The position numbers and the translations under genes were made by a program. DNA of 64,000 nucleotides from Xylaria sp. FL1777 (Eukaryota; Ascomycota; Sordariomycetes; Xylariales; Xylariaceae), in NCBI GenBank assembly GCA_022578965.1, contig MU400644.1, forward strand, positions 1 through 64,000. The letters are read 5' to 3'. Positions 37,689 through 48,590 of the stretch are shown here, one piece after another. The notes under the pieces are model-generated. The model was not told the origin of the DNA, made no database searches, and saw only the letters and a list, made by a program, of their open reading frames with translations. The stretch's first letter is position 1. Every line of letters starts with the position of its first letter.

Positions 37689-39027
37689 TCATGCCGTGAA
37701 CTCCCTCTTAACAACTGGGTTGGTGCCGGGGAGCTCCTTCAGCCCTAAGAAAGTATAATAGTAAATATCGTGTCATAAGAACTTCATGTAATTTCACACT
37801 CAAGGGGAGTTGGAGAGGGATTACTCACAACCGTCAATAGGCTCGTTAACCATATCAGCAACCTTGCACTGATTTTGCAGAGCGACTGATTGAGTCTTCA
37901 ACATAGGGGCAGAAACATAAGTATGTCCATCCATGGCCTTTTGCAACGAGTCGTCCTTCCAGCCGAAGACGTAGTCGGCATGATCAGAGAATCCAGTGGA
38001 GTCGCCGCTGGACCAGACAAACGGTTGGTTGCCATTAGCGAAGTCGGAAGCGTCGAGACTATTGAATTGTCTAGTATCCCAGACCGTCTCAAGGAGGATC
38101 TGTGGGAGCCTAACTGGATGTGTGGCAGGGCAGGGACCGCCAGATTCAAAGGTACCGCTCTCAGGATATGCGACGTGGTCTTGGTGGTTGGGCGAGTCGA
38201 AGTTAATGCCATCCCAGCACGTAGGGAAGCGATGGTTAGCCATTATACCGTACGGGCAAGCTTTTGTTGGGAAGTTAATAGTCTCAGGAGCGCGTGTGCT
38301 GGCATCCTGCATACATGTATAGGTCAGTTGGCGCCACTTTCTAGACTGGTCGCGGTTGCGGAAAGTCGCATCGCCGACGAGCATGCGGAAGCCGGGCTTG
38401 AAGGCTGTCACAGTAGATCTTTGAGCCGTGTCGAATAGCGCGTCAGTCATGTAGTAGACCATCTAATAGCTCTGTTAAAAGAATTCGTAAAATAATAGCG
38501 ACGAAAGTTGCAGCTAGTTCATACCATACCGCCCTGGTTTTGCGAATTATCTTGAGCTCTCTGTGGAACTCGTTTAAAAGTTCCATTCTTTGCTCGATAG
38601 CTGGAAATTTTAGGGTTAGCAACACACATAAGTCGTTCTAAAGCACCGGCAGCGCCTGATATAGCCGCTAGAGTTTTCAAAAATTGTTAGGAAAGGAAGT
38701 AACCAACTAGAGAACCGCCGTCCAATAATTGGAGAAATCCTCTGAAAACTGGCAAGTAGTGCAGGTCGAGAGCTTGGCGAGATCATGTGTTACGGGGGTC
38801 ATGGTTGTGTTGAACGAGTTCTACAATATATAAGTATCATTATACATCTGGAATGCAAGCAAAGGGTTACTCACTCCTCCCACAACCTGGTGGAGATGAG
38901 CTGAAGGATTCTGCCCTGGGTTGACCAACGGGTCAAGGCGTTGTACAGTAAGTTGAGAACATGGAAAACGCAGGAGTGCGCTTGCGGGGGCGAGCAGCCC
39001 GAAGACTGTGATGAGGCTGTTCAACAT
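37689..39027 (-). CDS. Secreted DUF1996-domain protein
   Basis: Predicted extracellular protein of the fungal DUF1996 family; biochemical function is not established. Five exons on the minus strand, 39027-38875, 38820-38708, 38600-38525, 38462-37829 and 37744-37689, give 343 residues. The signal peptide is residues about 1-17 (MLNSLITVFGLLAPASA), giving a mature start near LLRFPCSQL. Family landmarks follow: the LVNPGQNPSAHLHQVVGG motif, then NSFNTTM, STCTTCQFSEDFSNYWTAV, and NGTFKRVPQ. Later ones are NHRFPTCWDG and HQDHVAYPESG, with a GCxNP-like end DGWLKELPGTNPV. The exon-3 to exon-4 join is the least certain: the model gives GGMMVYYM. Start: first ATG giving a good signal peptide. Confidence 0.86.
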
Positions 39028-40124
39028 CTTGTGACTTATCTGTGCACTGTTTCTTTATGATGATTGCTAAGAAGAAGACGACTGGCACGATGAAGTACGA
39101 AGTTCGCAGTTGATGTTGATAAAATAGAAGGGGCCTCGTTTTGATAGCCTAGTCATGCCCTCAACACATCAACGACTAAATGCTCTCACATTAGCTACTG
39201 CCGTTGTTCCCCAGCCCCGACTTACTGCCATCCTGATGTCCAGACTCGGAAAAATTGTTGGTCAATATCGGAACTTCTTACAATTGGTGAACGAGATCGT
39301 CATTGATACCGGTTAATGTGGACTACCTCGGGACTTGTAAAGCCAATGCCATGACGCTCCGGACCTCCCTTAATTGACAACTCCTCCATATCGTAAAGCC
39401 AGTTCCTTCTCCTCTAAATGCTAGTATGCTGATTTCATAGATCTGCATTTCATAGCGATGTTCTGTACATCATTTGGGTTTGTTCCCCCTCTTCTTCTTC
39501 CTTTCTCTTCTTTTATTGGTACCGTCATTGCGGACTCCAATTCAACGCACCTGAGGCCCTAGCCATGGAATGATTGTAAGCATTTAAAACCTTCTAGTGT
39601 ATGGAGAGCCAACCGTATAAAGGGAGCTTCTACGGCTATGAAGGATCAGCCATCATTCACGAGTGATAACCAACCATTCATGCAGGTGCCGTACATATGT
39701 ACGACGAGACCAGGGACGTCCAGACTCTCCTTATCGGGCTCCTTGCTGTTGAGTTCTACCCCTTTCTGTAAAGATTCGATAAAGTAATTAAGTACATTTA
39801 ATTAGCACAATATATTTCCAACGAATAGAATAAACCCCAACTCCCCTTTTCACGGGCCATTTCTATTTTTGAACCCGAATGCCGTCATATTTTCGGCTAA
39901 ATGTAGCAAGTCCATTCAGCATGCATTAACCACATTACCAAGGCCAGCATGTCAAATTCAAGACCTCAGTTATTATAATTGTTCCGATACCATTCAGAAT
40001 ATTCGCAAAAAAGTGTTTGGCAACTTAAGCTCTACTTGCTCGTTATCGTCAGTTCGGTTCGGCAGACAGATTGGTTCCACTGACCGTAGACAACGTCCCA
40101 TTTCACATCGGTACCTACTCAGCG
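39028..40124. promoter_or_regulatory. Divergent promoter region of two secreted-protein genes
   Basis: About 1.1 kb between the starts of the DUF1996 gene (minus) and the cysteine-rich protein gene (plus). A C/T-rich stretch lies near 39485-39515. No coding sequence is recognised. Confidence 0.45.
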
Positions 40125-40478
40125 ATGAAGCTCCCGGTCGGACTTGTTCTTAGCTGGGCTGCTCTAGCACTCGGACAAGCACAAACCTGTACACAGGATA
40201 TGATCGCTAGTGACGACTGCGCAGCCGTCATTGATGCTAATGCCTGCTATAACGAGTTCAGGTGGAATGCCCAGACACTACAATGCATCGACGGCAAAGA
40301 TAACGCCGATAGGCAGAGGAAGGCAAGACGTTCCAAGATTGACATATATCTCTTGTATATCAGTAACCCGGTCATGCTAATGGTTCGAATGCTGCAGGCG
40401 TGCTTATGTTGCAGCTGCGTCGGCACCGTCATGTGCAATTGGGTGAAATCGCAAAGGTTTTCATGCGCAACAAACTAG
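40125..40478 (+). CDS. Small secreted cysteine-rich protein with probable GC-AG intron
   Basis: Exon 1 (40125-40322) starts with a signal peptide, MKLPVGLVLSWAALALGQA, followed by QTCTQDMIASDDCAAVIDAN and further to DNADRQRK. The next 75 bases are in frame and free of stops but read as unlike the rest. They begin GCAAGA after AAG and end CTGCAG, the pattern of a GC-AG intron. Removing them joins DNADRQRK to ACLCCSCVGTVMCNW and yields 92 residues with ten cysteines. Retaining them gives 117 residues. The spliced form reads as the more natural secreted protein. Ten cysteines suggest a disulfide-stabilised extracellular or effector-like protein. I do not recognise a named family. Confidence 0.6.
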   Translation: MKLPVGLVLSWAALALGQAQTCTQDMIASDDCAAVIDANACYNEFRWNAQTLQCIDGKDNADRQRKARRSKIDIYLLYISNPVMLMVRMLQACLCCSCVGTVMCNWVKSQRFSCATN

Positions 40479-41093
40479 ATTGTATAGGAATTCAAGGACT
40501 ACGGATTAAGGTCGCGGGCAGGTTGAAAGTTAGGACAATGATCTGCAACCTGAGCATCATCCGGTTGATTATACAGACAACTCAACATATTATATCGGTT
40601 GATTGAATTTGTGGTTGATAATATACCTATTAACTTCGTTAGAGTGAGTTTTGAGAGTAGAAATGCGATAAGCAACATACCCGTTTCTATTTCAAGCTCT
40701 AGTCTTCTTTCCCATCTCCTCACATAGTAGATCACTAGGTACGCATAGCAATCATAGCACTTCGAAATTGACCTTTATTCCTCTCTGATATTAGTACCTA
40801 TTACCTTCTGTGGAAAGACTAACTCTAACTCACTAGTTAGAAACCGACCATTACTTACAGTTGGATTATCATGCGGTACCTGTACAGTTTCAAAACAGAC
40901 TAGTGGATTATGATAATCTCATGATATTAGGCTTCCAGTGAGCAGAGTTTCCTAGTTGTCATCTATCAGAATATAAGTTATGATGCCTCTAGATCTGATT
41001 TAGACACATCATAATCCTCCTTCGTGAAGTTTCCTAGAGAGCAGAGTCACAGCCGGATTGTGCTACACCTAAATATAGTGTTGTTGAACTATG
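40479..41093. other. Convergent intergenic gap
   Basis: About 0.6 kb between two converging stop codons. Weak open frames only. Confidence 0.45.
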
Positions 41094-42876
41094 TTAGACG
41101 GTGGTATCTTTCCATAACTCCTTCACCTGGGACATGAATGCCTTGTCTGACCAAATAAACTGTTTCATGATTTCAAGCAGTTCTGGCCATGAGTTGTACG
41201 AGTCTCTAAACCTGGAAACATTCGAGCGCAGCAGTACAATGTAATCGGAACGCACAACCCCCTTTGGAGCAAATGCGCCGCCACTGTATAAGAGCCATAA
41301 TAGCAGCTCAGGGTGGTAGTTCCATACAGGGTCTTCGCTCGCCTGTTGTAGTTCATGGAGTAATTGTGAAGAAATATGGGACTGTAAAATCTAGAGTCAG
41401 CAGCATTTTGAACATGGTGAAAGAATAACTATGCGTGTCGTCCAGTCCACTCAAGTCACAGCTTTTTAATAAGATCGCAATATCGAAAGAACGGAACGCA
41501 ATATCTATGGTTCGCTTACAGGAATAACCGGAGCGCACCATACTTTACAGCACAGCATAACTGAGCATAAATATGCCGCAAGGCGACAGCAGGACATGAC
41601 AGGAGAAAGATTCGCTAAGCCGACCAGTCTGGACTGGATAGATGCTGTGTGATTGTTAATCTTTTCCATCATCATGACGTCGCATGTGATAGGAGGGGTA
41701 GTATTTCGATGGCATTGCAATGCATTTAGATCTTTGAGCACCTCAATAAAGTCTTCCGTAAGGAGATGTGACCTCCTATGGAATCCGGGTGGTAGCTGGA
41801 AAAAGCTTGGAGAGAACGATTCCCTCGTCCAATGAAGCTCGAGAAAAGTTGTATGATCAACTATGCGATTCGATCCTGCCAAAATGGAGGCATTTAGGTC
41901 CTGCCTATCGGCTCGTGTAAGCAAACGTCAGAAAGCGATGTATTCGTACTTACCAAAATATCGCTCGTTTGATTCCGCTAGTCAGGCAAACACTTTTGGT
42001 TTCACAGATATCAAGCAGCCGACGCACTGCTCCCAGATGAAGTTGAACCTGGGACGTCATACCAAGGCGAGCCTAGACACCAAATATCAGCTGACCGCTG
42101 CTCGAGATACAGGGGAATAATCGAAGAATAAAGCATTCATACTTCCACCCCGGCCAGCAGCAAAATGGCGCCAATGGTCGATTCTGAAGTGGCTGCGCTC
42201 GGGGAACTCATATTCTGGCGAACGTAGTTGAAGGTCCGGCCCTGGTAACGCAGGCATTCCCAGTTAATGTCGCCCCCAGCAGCTGCAAATGACAATGAGT
42301 GCATAACAGCACTCAGAAGAGCTGGATCAACCAAGCCTGTTCGGAATACTGTGCGAAAGCTCTGAAACGTAAGCTGTTCCGCGATGTTGAAGACTGGCTC
42401 AAGAGACCGCCGAGCTTCGTCTAAACAACTACTGTAAGCTAGTTTATAAGACGGTTTTGGCGATTAGGGGAGCTTACAGTCACCGAGCAGTGTCTGCAGT
42501 CGTGGTGAATCCACGGCAAGCGTCTGGAACGGATCCAACGTTCCCACACAGAGGGAGAATGGTGACATAGCTACAGCTCTAGCCTGCCTTCTCTTTCTCA
42601 CAAATCTCCCTAGCTTGTCCTGCGGAACCATGACACGAAAATTCTCCCTCGACTCTTGCTCAATCTTTCGTTTTTTTTCCAGTGCTTGTTTTACAGCATG
42701 AGACCGGGCCAGATGATTCGTGGCCCGATCACTCGGGTTATCTGGGGTCTGGATCGAGATGAACTGAAATTGCTCAACTCACAAGTGTCAGCATCGAGGA
42801 ACCAGAAGGATGTGTTTTATGTACCTGTCTTAACTTCGCTTTTAGCCTGTGCCGAACTTTGACTCGTTGACGCCAT
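41094..42876 (-). CDS. Fungal-specific transcription-factor-domain protein (Fungal_trans_2-like, no zinc cluster)
   Basis: Six exons on the minus strand: 42876-42825, 42777-42478, 42420-42143, 42072-41954, 41904-41520 and 41381-41094. They join in phase to 473 residues. An N-terminal block (EQFQFISIQTPDNPSD, then a basic SHAVKQALEKKRKIEQ) is typical of a large fungal family annotated as transcription-factor-domain proteins. The body is alpha-helical, with QVQLHLGAVRRLLDI and a terminal LLLWLLYSGGAFAPKG, SDYIVLLR and FIWSDKAFMSQVKELW. No Zn2Cys6 motif was found, so direct DNA binding is not shown. The consistent phases argue for an intact gene. It is not close enough to the terpene cluster to be linked with it. 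Confidence 0.75.
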
Positions 42877-43682
42877 TGGGTAGGGCGACTAATACGAAGA
42901 CTAGCAGTTAGATCATGATTATTTTGAAGCTACAGTGCCAGCTATTATCAATGTAGAGGCATCCACGGTAGGGCGAGGCAAAAGTCTATTGTAGGTCCAA
43001 CTCACAATCTGATGTCTCTAATTAATACTGCTTATAAGGACTGGAGATAAATACAATAAAGACAATTATGCGTGTTTAGAAGTCTTCGGAATAGCAGTTT
43101 ATAGCTTGTTTCATGTGCTTTTTTTTTTGAACACTTTTTTTCTTCTTTGAACAAGACAGCTTGTTCATTGCAAATATTTGTACAATGTACCAGAGTCTAG
43201 ATGGTATAATGTGAGGTGGTGTTGTTGCTTAGAAATCAAAATAAATGCTATCCACTACCTATGTATCTAGATACCTACTATACACTATACTAGTCCCATG
43301 CAGGGTATAAGAGCCTAAGGCCTTATTGGAAACAACTCTTTTCCATATTTGGAAGTATCCTTTTTCCTTATTCGGAATTATCTATTTACCTTAAATGGGC
43401 GTGTTCTATTTGTATACTTTCATACTGGAATATTTTCCCTTGGTGCTTCAGAGGTCAATGGTTCACGTAATGCGTTCTACCATGGTTATTAGATACGTTG
43501 AGCATGGCAAGGTTTTTATCGAACCACGAGTTCCAGGGGTATATAAGCTCTAGGCCCGGCGTGTTGAGAATTTCGTCCCAGATGTCCAAGCCGAAGGCAC
43601 CACGCCAATTCACTCCTCCAGCCACCAAATCGCGTACACACAACCCCAAGAAAACTGCGCTTAGAAACCTTTCTTCACAGCT
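42877..43682. promoter_or_regulatory. Divergent region between two genes
   Basis: About 0.8 kb between the start of the minus-strand transcription-factor-domain gene and the plus-strand flavin reductase gene. T-runs lie near 43118-43145. No other structure is recognised. Confidence 0.45.
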
Positions 43683-44929
43683 ATGCCGCGCCTTTTTAAA
43701 CCGTTGCGGATTGGCAATGTCGAAGTGAAGCACCGGATCGGAATGGCTCCGCTCACTCGCCTTCGGGCGACTAGTGACCATGTACCCGCGCCTTTGATGA
43801 AGGAATATTACGGCCAACGAGCTTGTATACCCGGAACTTTGATTGTTTCCGAAGGTACCTTCGTCTCCCCGTCGGCTTGTGGAGGGTTCCCGGGCGCACC
43901 TGGGATTTGGAGTAGAGACCAGGTCGATGCCTGGAAGGCCATCACCGACGAAGTCCATAGCAAAGGCTGTTTCATATACTGTCAACTTTTTGCAATGGGC
44001 CGTGCTGCAAATGCCGAGGTGGCCAGGAGTGAGGGTGTTGGCATCGTAGGGCCCAGTCCTATTCCCATTAATGAAGACGCCCCAATTCCACGCCCCATGA
44101 CTGGCGAAGAGATCGAGCAAATGGTTCAAGACTTCAAGATAGCTTCGGAAAACGCAATGAACGCAGGTTAGTCACTGAAGCTTTTACAACCCCTTGTATA
44201 ATTTCTGAGAGCCAAGAACCTCCCAAATTGCCATATTCTGCTCTTGCTTCTCCTGCATGCTTGCGGAATTCTGCAAAATTCTCAACATTTGCGGAAATCA
44301 CTAACTCTGGTGTCGTAAAAGGGTTCGACGGTGTCGAATGTCACGGCGCAAACGGGTATCTCATTGATCAATTTATCCAGGATGTTAGTAATAGACGCGA
44401 CGATGAGTATGGAGGGAGCGTAGAAAATAGATCTCGCTTTATCCACAACATCATGAAGGCTATCGTTGATGCCGTGGGTCCAGAACGTGTTGGTCTTCGT
44501 CTCAGCCCGTGGAGTTCGTTCCAAGCCATGAGAATGAATGATCCAGTTCCACAATTTAGAGATATCATTAACAAAGCGGATCAGTTAAAACTAGCATACC
44601 TTCACTTGGTCGAATCGCGCGTGTCCGGTAGCGCCGACCAGCAAAGCAGTGAGCGTCTGGACTTCGCGTATAAAATTTGGAACGGTCCTCTTCTCGTTGC
44701 CGGAGGATATACGCCTGCGGAGGCACAGAAACTTGTCGATGAATATCTGGACAAGGATATCGTGGTTATTTTTGGGAGACACTTCATTTCGAACCCAGAT
44801 CTGGTTCATAGAATCAAAGAGGGTCTCGAACTTAGTCTATACGATCGCGAGACATTCTATACTAACTCACCTGTGGGTTACGTGGATTATCCGTTCAGCG
44901 CAAGTTATTTGGCAAACCAAATTGCCTAG
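43683..44929 (+). CDS. Old-yellow-enzyme-like NADH:flavin oxidoreductase
   Basis: FMN-dependent ene-reductase type enzyme that reduces activated C=C bonds with NAD(P)H, probably cytosolic. Exons 43683-44166 and 44322-44929 give 363 residues, typical for the family. Landmarks: LFKPLRIGNVEVKHRI(G)MAPLTR at the N-terminus, then the GRAANAEVARSEG and VGPSPIPI segments. After the intron come GFDGVECHGANGYLIDQF, the substrate-binding His/Asn pair region, then NRRDDEYGGSVENRSRF and the FMN-phosphate part VAGGYTPAEA plus FGRHFISNPDL. The segment usually read as QLWHLGR is CQLFAMGR here. It stands alone; the neighbours are a transcription-factor-domain gene and HAC1, so no pathway can be named. Confidence 0.88.
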
Positions 44930-45737
44930 GTCTTCTCGACTCAAGGTACACGCTCATTGGAGATATTTACCTTGCCATAGCTAAATATTGCTGAATCTCA
45001 ACGTATCCTTGTTTGCCAAGAACTATTATATTAGGGTTTTGCAATGGCCTCATCGCTCCGTGGAGACTCACTACTTTTTAAGAGCCTCTATCTACTAGAA
45101 CATGTTGGGTCCTGCTCAATGCAGAGGTGAGGGATGGATAAGTATGACTTTAATTATATCAATATAACAAGGGCTGGTGCCAGGGCTTGGAACCGAGTTA
45201 TTGACTCTATTCTGAATACAATAATCTGTTATGGCTGCAAAAGTCCATGCCTCCCATAAGGGCTTGCGCCGAGCATGGTGGAGCAGATGAAGTTAGATGT
45301 ATGTATTTTCTGAATTTCGCATGTTTAGTAAGGAAGGAAAAGCTCTCGAACGCTTTGATTTGGGTAAACGGGGCCTAGTTATTCTTGTTCGAACCTTATC
45401 TCAATTCTTGATCTCCATGGAGAAACCCATCCAATACAGAACCCGATGGGCATTTCAGCGAAGTTGTTTATAGTATATCAAGTATAATTTAATCGTAGTG
45501 TACCGGTTTAGGTGAGACGCTATACTAGCGTCTGAGGCGAGACAAACGACTATCAGTAATGGATTTGCTGATAATAAGCGTATCACAAGTTCTTGAGCCT
45601 GGTTTCAGTTCTCATCAACATTTCCACTATTCGTTACACAGATAGTGCATGCTATCCTTTACTAGAGAAAAAATCGGCTGGTCCTTGCCAAATAATGACC
45701 CTTGACGCCGATACCATACTCCGTTTTGACCCGCCTT
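44930..45737. other. Convergent intergenic region
   Basis: About 0.8 kb between the flavin reductase stop and the end of the long unspliced HAC1 frame. No gene recognised. The HAC1 3' UTR is expected at its right edge. Confidence 0.45.
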
Positions 45738-46502
45738 TTATAAACCAAGACGGACCCTCTTCCCACCACTGTTAGCCTTACCATCCCTCTTCCGTTTCCC
45801 CCCTACCGATAATACAGTCGTTTGGTTTGTTGATGTCTTCTTTCGAAGGACACATGATCTGGACAGATAGTCTAGCGAGGAGGCATTGTTTATCTCCTGT
45901 AATCGTACTTTTCGTTCTTCAACTCGAAGAGCCCACAATAGTGTGAGCAGTACCTCTCGGGACGGTAAGCTGGTGCCATCTGGCCACAACAGCGGTCCAC
46001 GACTCTGATCACCCTTGATACCCGGGGATCCATTTGCCAGCTCATCGACCCGATCATCGCGTCCCTCAGACACCAACCGCAAGAACTCCATCGTCGCATC
46101 CATGAGTGGACGCGCCAGGATGGGGCTGCTGGTTAAAAGTTTCTGTAGAGACTTGATTCTCAAAGTCGAAGAAGCTGAAAGTGGAGTCGGAATCTTGAAT
46201 GATCGGGTCGTGGACTGCGATCGCGCCGGGTGCTGCGCCGCTGACATCGTCGCTGAGGAACTGATTGATGTCAAATTCCGGAAGTTCGGGGGTAACGTCA
46301 CTAGCCAAATGATTGTACTCAAAACTGATGGGGTCGGTTGAAGGACTAAGTTGGCCTTGAGAGCCCCAGTTATCAATGTCAGAGGTTGGCAACAGGCTGA
46401 AATCAGCACCGAAGAGACCATCAGTAACGTTTGAAATTGGAGCAGTGGTAAGATTTGGGTACTGGCCGCCCACGACGGCGGCATTCCGACTGACGGACAC
46501 TG
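45738..46502 (-). other. HAC1: Alternative (unspliced) HAC1 reading frame past the Ire1 intron
   Basis: When the 20-nt intron is kept, the frame continues from the bZIP exon through 46503 to a stop at 45738, 328 bases beyond the stop of the spliced form. It overlaps the spliced tail in a different frame for about 430 bases. The extension contains an ordered-looking part (ARPLMDATMEFLRLVSEG, and further LLTLLWALRVEERK) and a basic end. It may be the translated tail of the uninduced protein or only open by composition. Confidence 0.6.
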
Positions 46503-47455
46503 CAGGTCGCACAACACCGCTGCTGGATGTTGTGTCACGTCAGAAGGAGTAGCCGCGATCGAGGGAGTCGTATCAGTTTCCGTCTCAGCCGTTGATGCGG
46601 TTGATGCCGTTTTTAGGTCGGAGTCGGCAATGGGGTTAAGCTCCGGAGAGATGGAGGCGGGATCTACAGTGCCATCTACGGTCCCATCCTGTTCCGGGGG
46701 GATGAGAATGAAGTCCTCAATCATACCGGGGTGGGCTTGATCGGCACCATTTGTAGATTGTTGGAATAGGGGTTGCGATAGGGTGAGGGGAGAGGGCTGT
46801 AGAACATCAAGAGGCGAGGAACTGCGGCTAACAACGCCAGCGCTCCTCCGCAGCTTGGCTAGCTCCTCCATCAAGGCTAGGTTTTGTTTCTGTTGGTTGT
46901 GCAGGGCGGACTCAAGAGCGGCGTTGCGCTGCTCGAGGGCCTCGACTTCTTGTCGCTTACGCTCTCGCGAGGATTGGGCGGCACGACGGTTTCTTAGGAC
47001 TCTCTCGACACGTCGTTGTTCTTTCTCATCCTCGGTCTTGGCTCGTTTCCTGATACGATAAGGGTCAATATGCGACTTGGGGGGAGCGATTGGGTGGATG
47101 GTCAGCTGGTTTACCTCGGGGGCAGATTAGTCTTGGGCTCGGGAAGGACCTGGCCCCAGGACTTGCGCTTTTTGGCGGGCTTTTTCTCGCCGTCGGCGAC
47201 CGGTGTGGTTGCCGGGGTCGAGGCTGGGGCCGGAGTCGAGCCATTCGGCATGCTTTCATCGCCGACATACGACTCGGGAGTCATGACGCTGTCCGCAGGG
47301 TCGATCGTTGTGGCCGGGGTAGCGGCGGCGAAGAGGGACGGGTACAGCTCGCCGCCGGGTGTCGACAGGAAGGACTCGGCCGGCGATGCTTCGAATTTGA
47401 CCTGAGGTGTCGGAGTCGACAACTGCGACACTCGCTGGTCTTCCCATGTAGCCAT
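46066..47455 (-). CDS. HAC1: HAC1/HacA unfolded-protein-response bZIP factor (spliced form)
   Basis: Transcription factor switched on by Ire1 cleavage of its mRNA during ER stress. Minus-strand exon 1 (47455-47115) and exon 2 (47049 onward) are joined by an ordinary intron. They contain the conserved EKKPAKKRKSWGQVLPEP and NLPPRKRAKTEDEKEQRR segments and the bZIP basic region with Asn134 and Arg142 (NRRAAQSSRERKR), then the leucine-zipper heptads. A 20-nt unconventional intron at 46522-46503 sits after TQHPA. Its removal shifts frame into a tail that ends GASTHGCDDGVLAVGV, the HacA-type C-terminus, for 434 residues in total. Unspliced translation stays in another frame until 45738. An in-frame ATG at 47608 and a short upstream frame at 47565-47762 lie in the leader. 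Confidence 0.92.
46503..46522 (-). promoter_or_regulatory. HAC1: Unconventional 20-nt Ire1 intron of HAC1
   Basis: On the minus strand both borders fit the Ire1 rule CNG^CNGN: CAG^CAGC on the 5' side and CTG^CAGT on the 3' side, 20 bases apart. No GT-AG signals are present. Removing the 20 bases changes the frame and gives ...TQHPAVSVSRNAAV, continuous with the HacA-type tail. The 20-nt length equals the published length for Trichoderma and Aspergillus. A 17-nt alternative uses CAG^CGGT and would give the same downstream frame. Confidence 0.85.
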
Positions 47456-48250
47456 CTTGGTTGGCTGGGGGGGAGGAAGTTTAGTTCTGTGTTGTGTTGA
47501 TGTATTAGGTTGTAGTGTGACTAGTAATCCCACAGCAACCTTCAAACCCGAAAAATAGCGACGACTAGTGGATAGTCTTTGGCGTTGTAGAATGGACGTG
47601 TCGGGCAATTGATCCGAGTCCGGTAGTGGATTGGAGTAACAATGTTTGATGATAGCAACAAAGACAAAGATGCTGTTCTACTTCCTCACTACATGAAATA
47701 CCATGGGTTTCATGGCTGCCTAGACATTGCAAGAGAGGAGATAGGCTCTGACTCAAACTCAATGCGTCGCACGAACAAGACTATGACAAGCCCATGACCT
47801 CTAGTGCACTCTGTCTAGTGTGCTCTGTAGGAGCGAGAATGGTGTGTCTGCGTGAGCGAGGGCGATGTGGTGTGTGAGTGGTCCGGGTGGGGACAAGGCA
47901 ACGACTGTGGTGGTTGAGGACAGAGTGTCCTTTGCCAAGTCTCCTCTCCTGTGTTTTCTTGCCATCCAGGTTGCCAGAGACGAGGGGAGCCCAACTCCTT
48001 TATGTTCAACGTGGCCACTTAAGCGGCACCCCCTAAAGCGCCTTATGTCAGCAGGTCTGAGACAGCCAGGCCTGCCAGGGAAAAGTCAGCCACTGTCGGA
48101 CCCCACAATGCCCTGCCCATGGTGTAGCATGGGTTGGCACTGTTCCCCCTGAACTCTGCCCTGATGAGCGGGGCTGGATCAGGAGGAATGCCTGCTAAAA
48201 GGGGGTGGGTGGCCGCGTTGCCTTTTTTATTGGAGGGACGCAATGATACC
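47456..48250 (-). promoter_or_regulatory. HAC1: HAC1 5' leader and promoter with upstream ATGs
   Basis: The minus-strand leader has a 65-codon upstream open frame (47762-47565) and a separate ATG at 47608 that is in frame with the HAC1 start and has no stop between. Upstream frames are known to restrain hac1 translation in filamentous fungi. The transcription start cannot be located by eye. Confidence 0.5.
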
Positions 48251-48590
48251 CGCGTGTGTAGTACCTATCTAAGGTACCTGTGCACGTCATAATGTCTGGA
48301 TACAGTCGGTACCCTAGTTAGGTTAGGTACCTGGAGCTTACCTGTGGACAGGGCACATACCTCAAGTACACATCTACCTACCTGTACCAGTAAGTACGTA
48401 GTACGTATACTGGCAGTGGAACGATGGCCCCGAGCATCCGATTTTCCTACATGTACCTACCTACATCGGTACGTCCTGATTGGACAATGTAGGGTAGCCA
48501 TTACACCTTCTACAGCACAGTAGGCCCGGCTACAGCGGACATGTCTAACATACCACCCAACAAAGCAACGGCATATCAATGCCCTACTAC
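48251..48590. repeat. Cluster of GTAGGTACCTAC-like words
   Basis: TACCTACC, GTACCTAAGG, TAGGTACCTG and related short palindromic words recur here many times. The same words are dense at 30055-30205, 51655-51835 and 12440-12500. They are dispersed, simple, mostly intergenic and not arranged as a tandem array. Confidence 0.6.

Noticed and set aside
46503..46522. Ordinary spliceosomal intron or sequencing frameshift in HAC1
   Set aside because: No GT-AG borders; both borders fit the Ire1 consensus and the frame shift leads into the known HacA-type tail.
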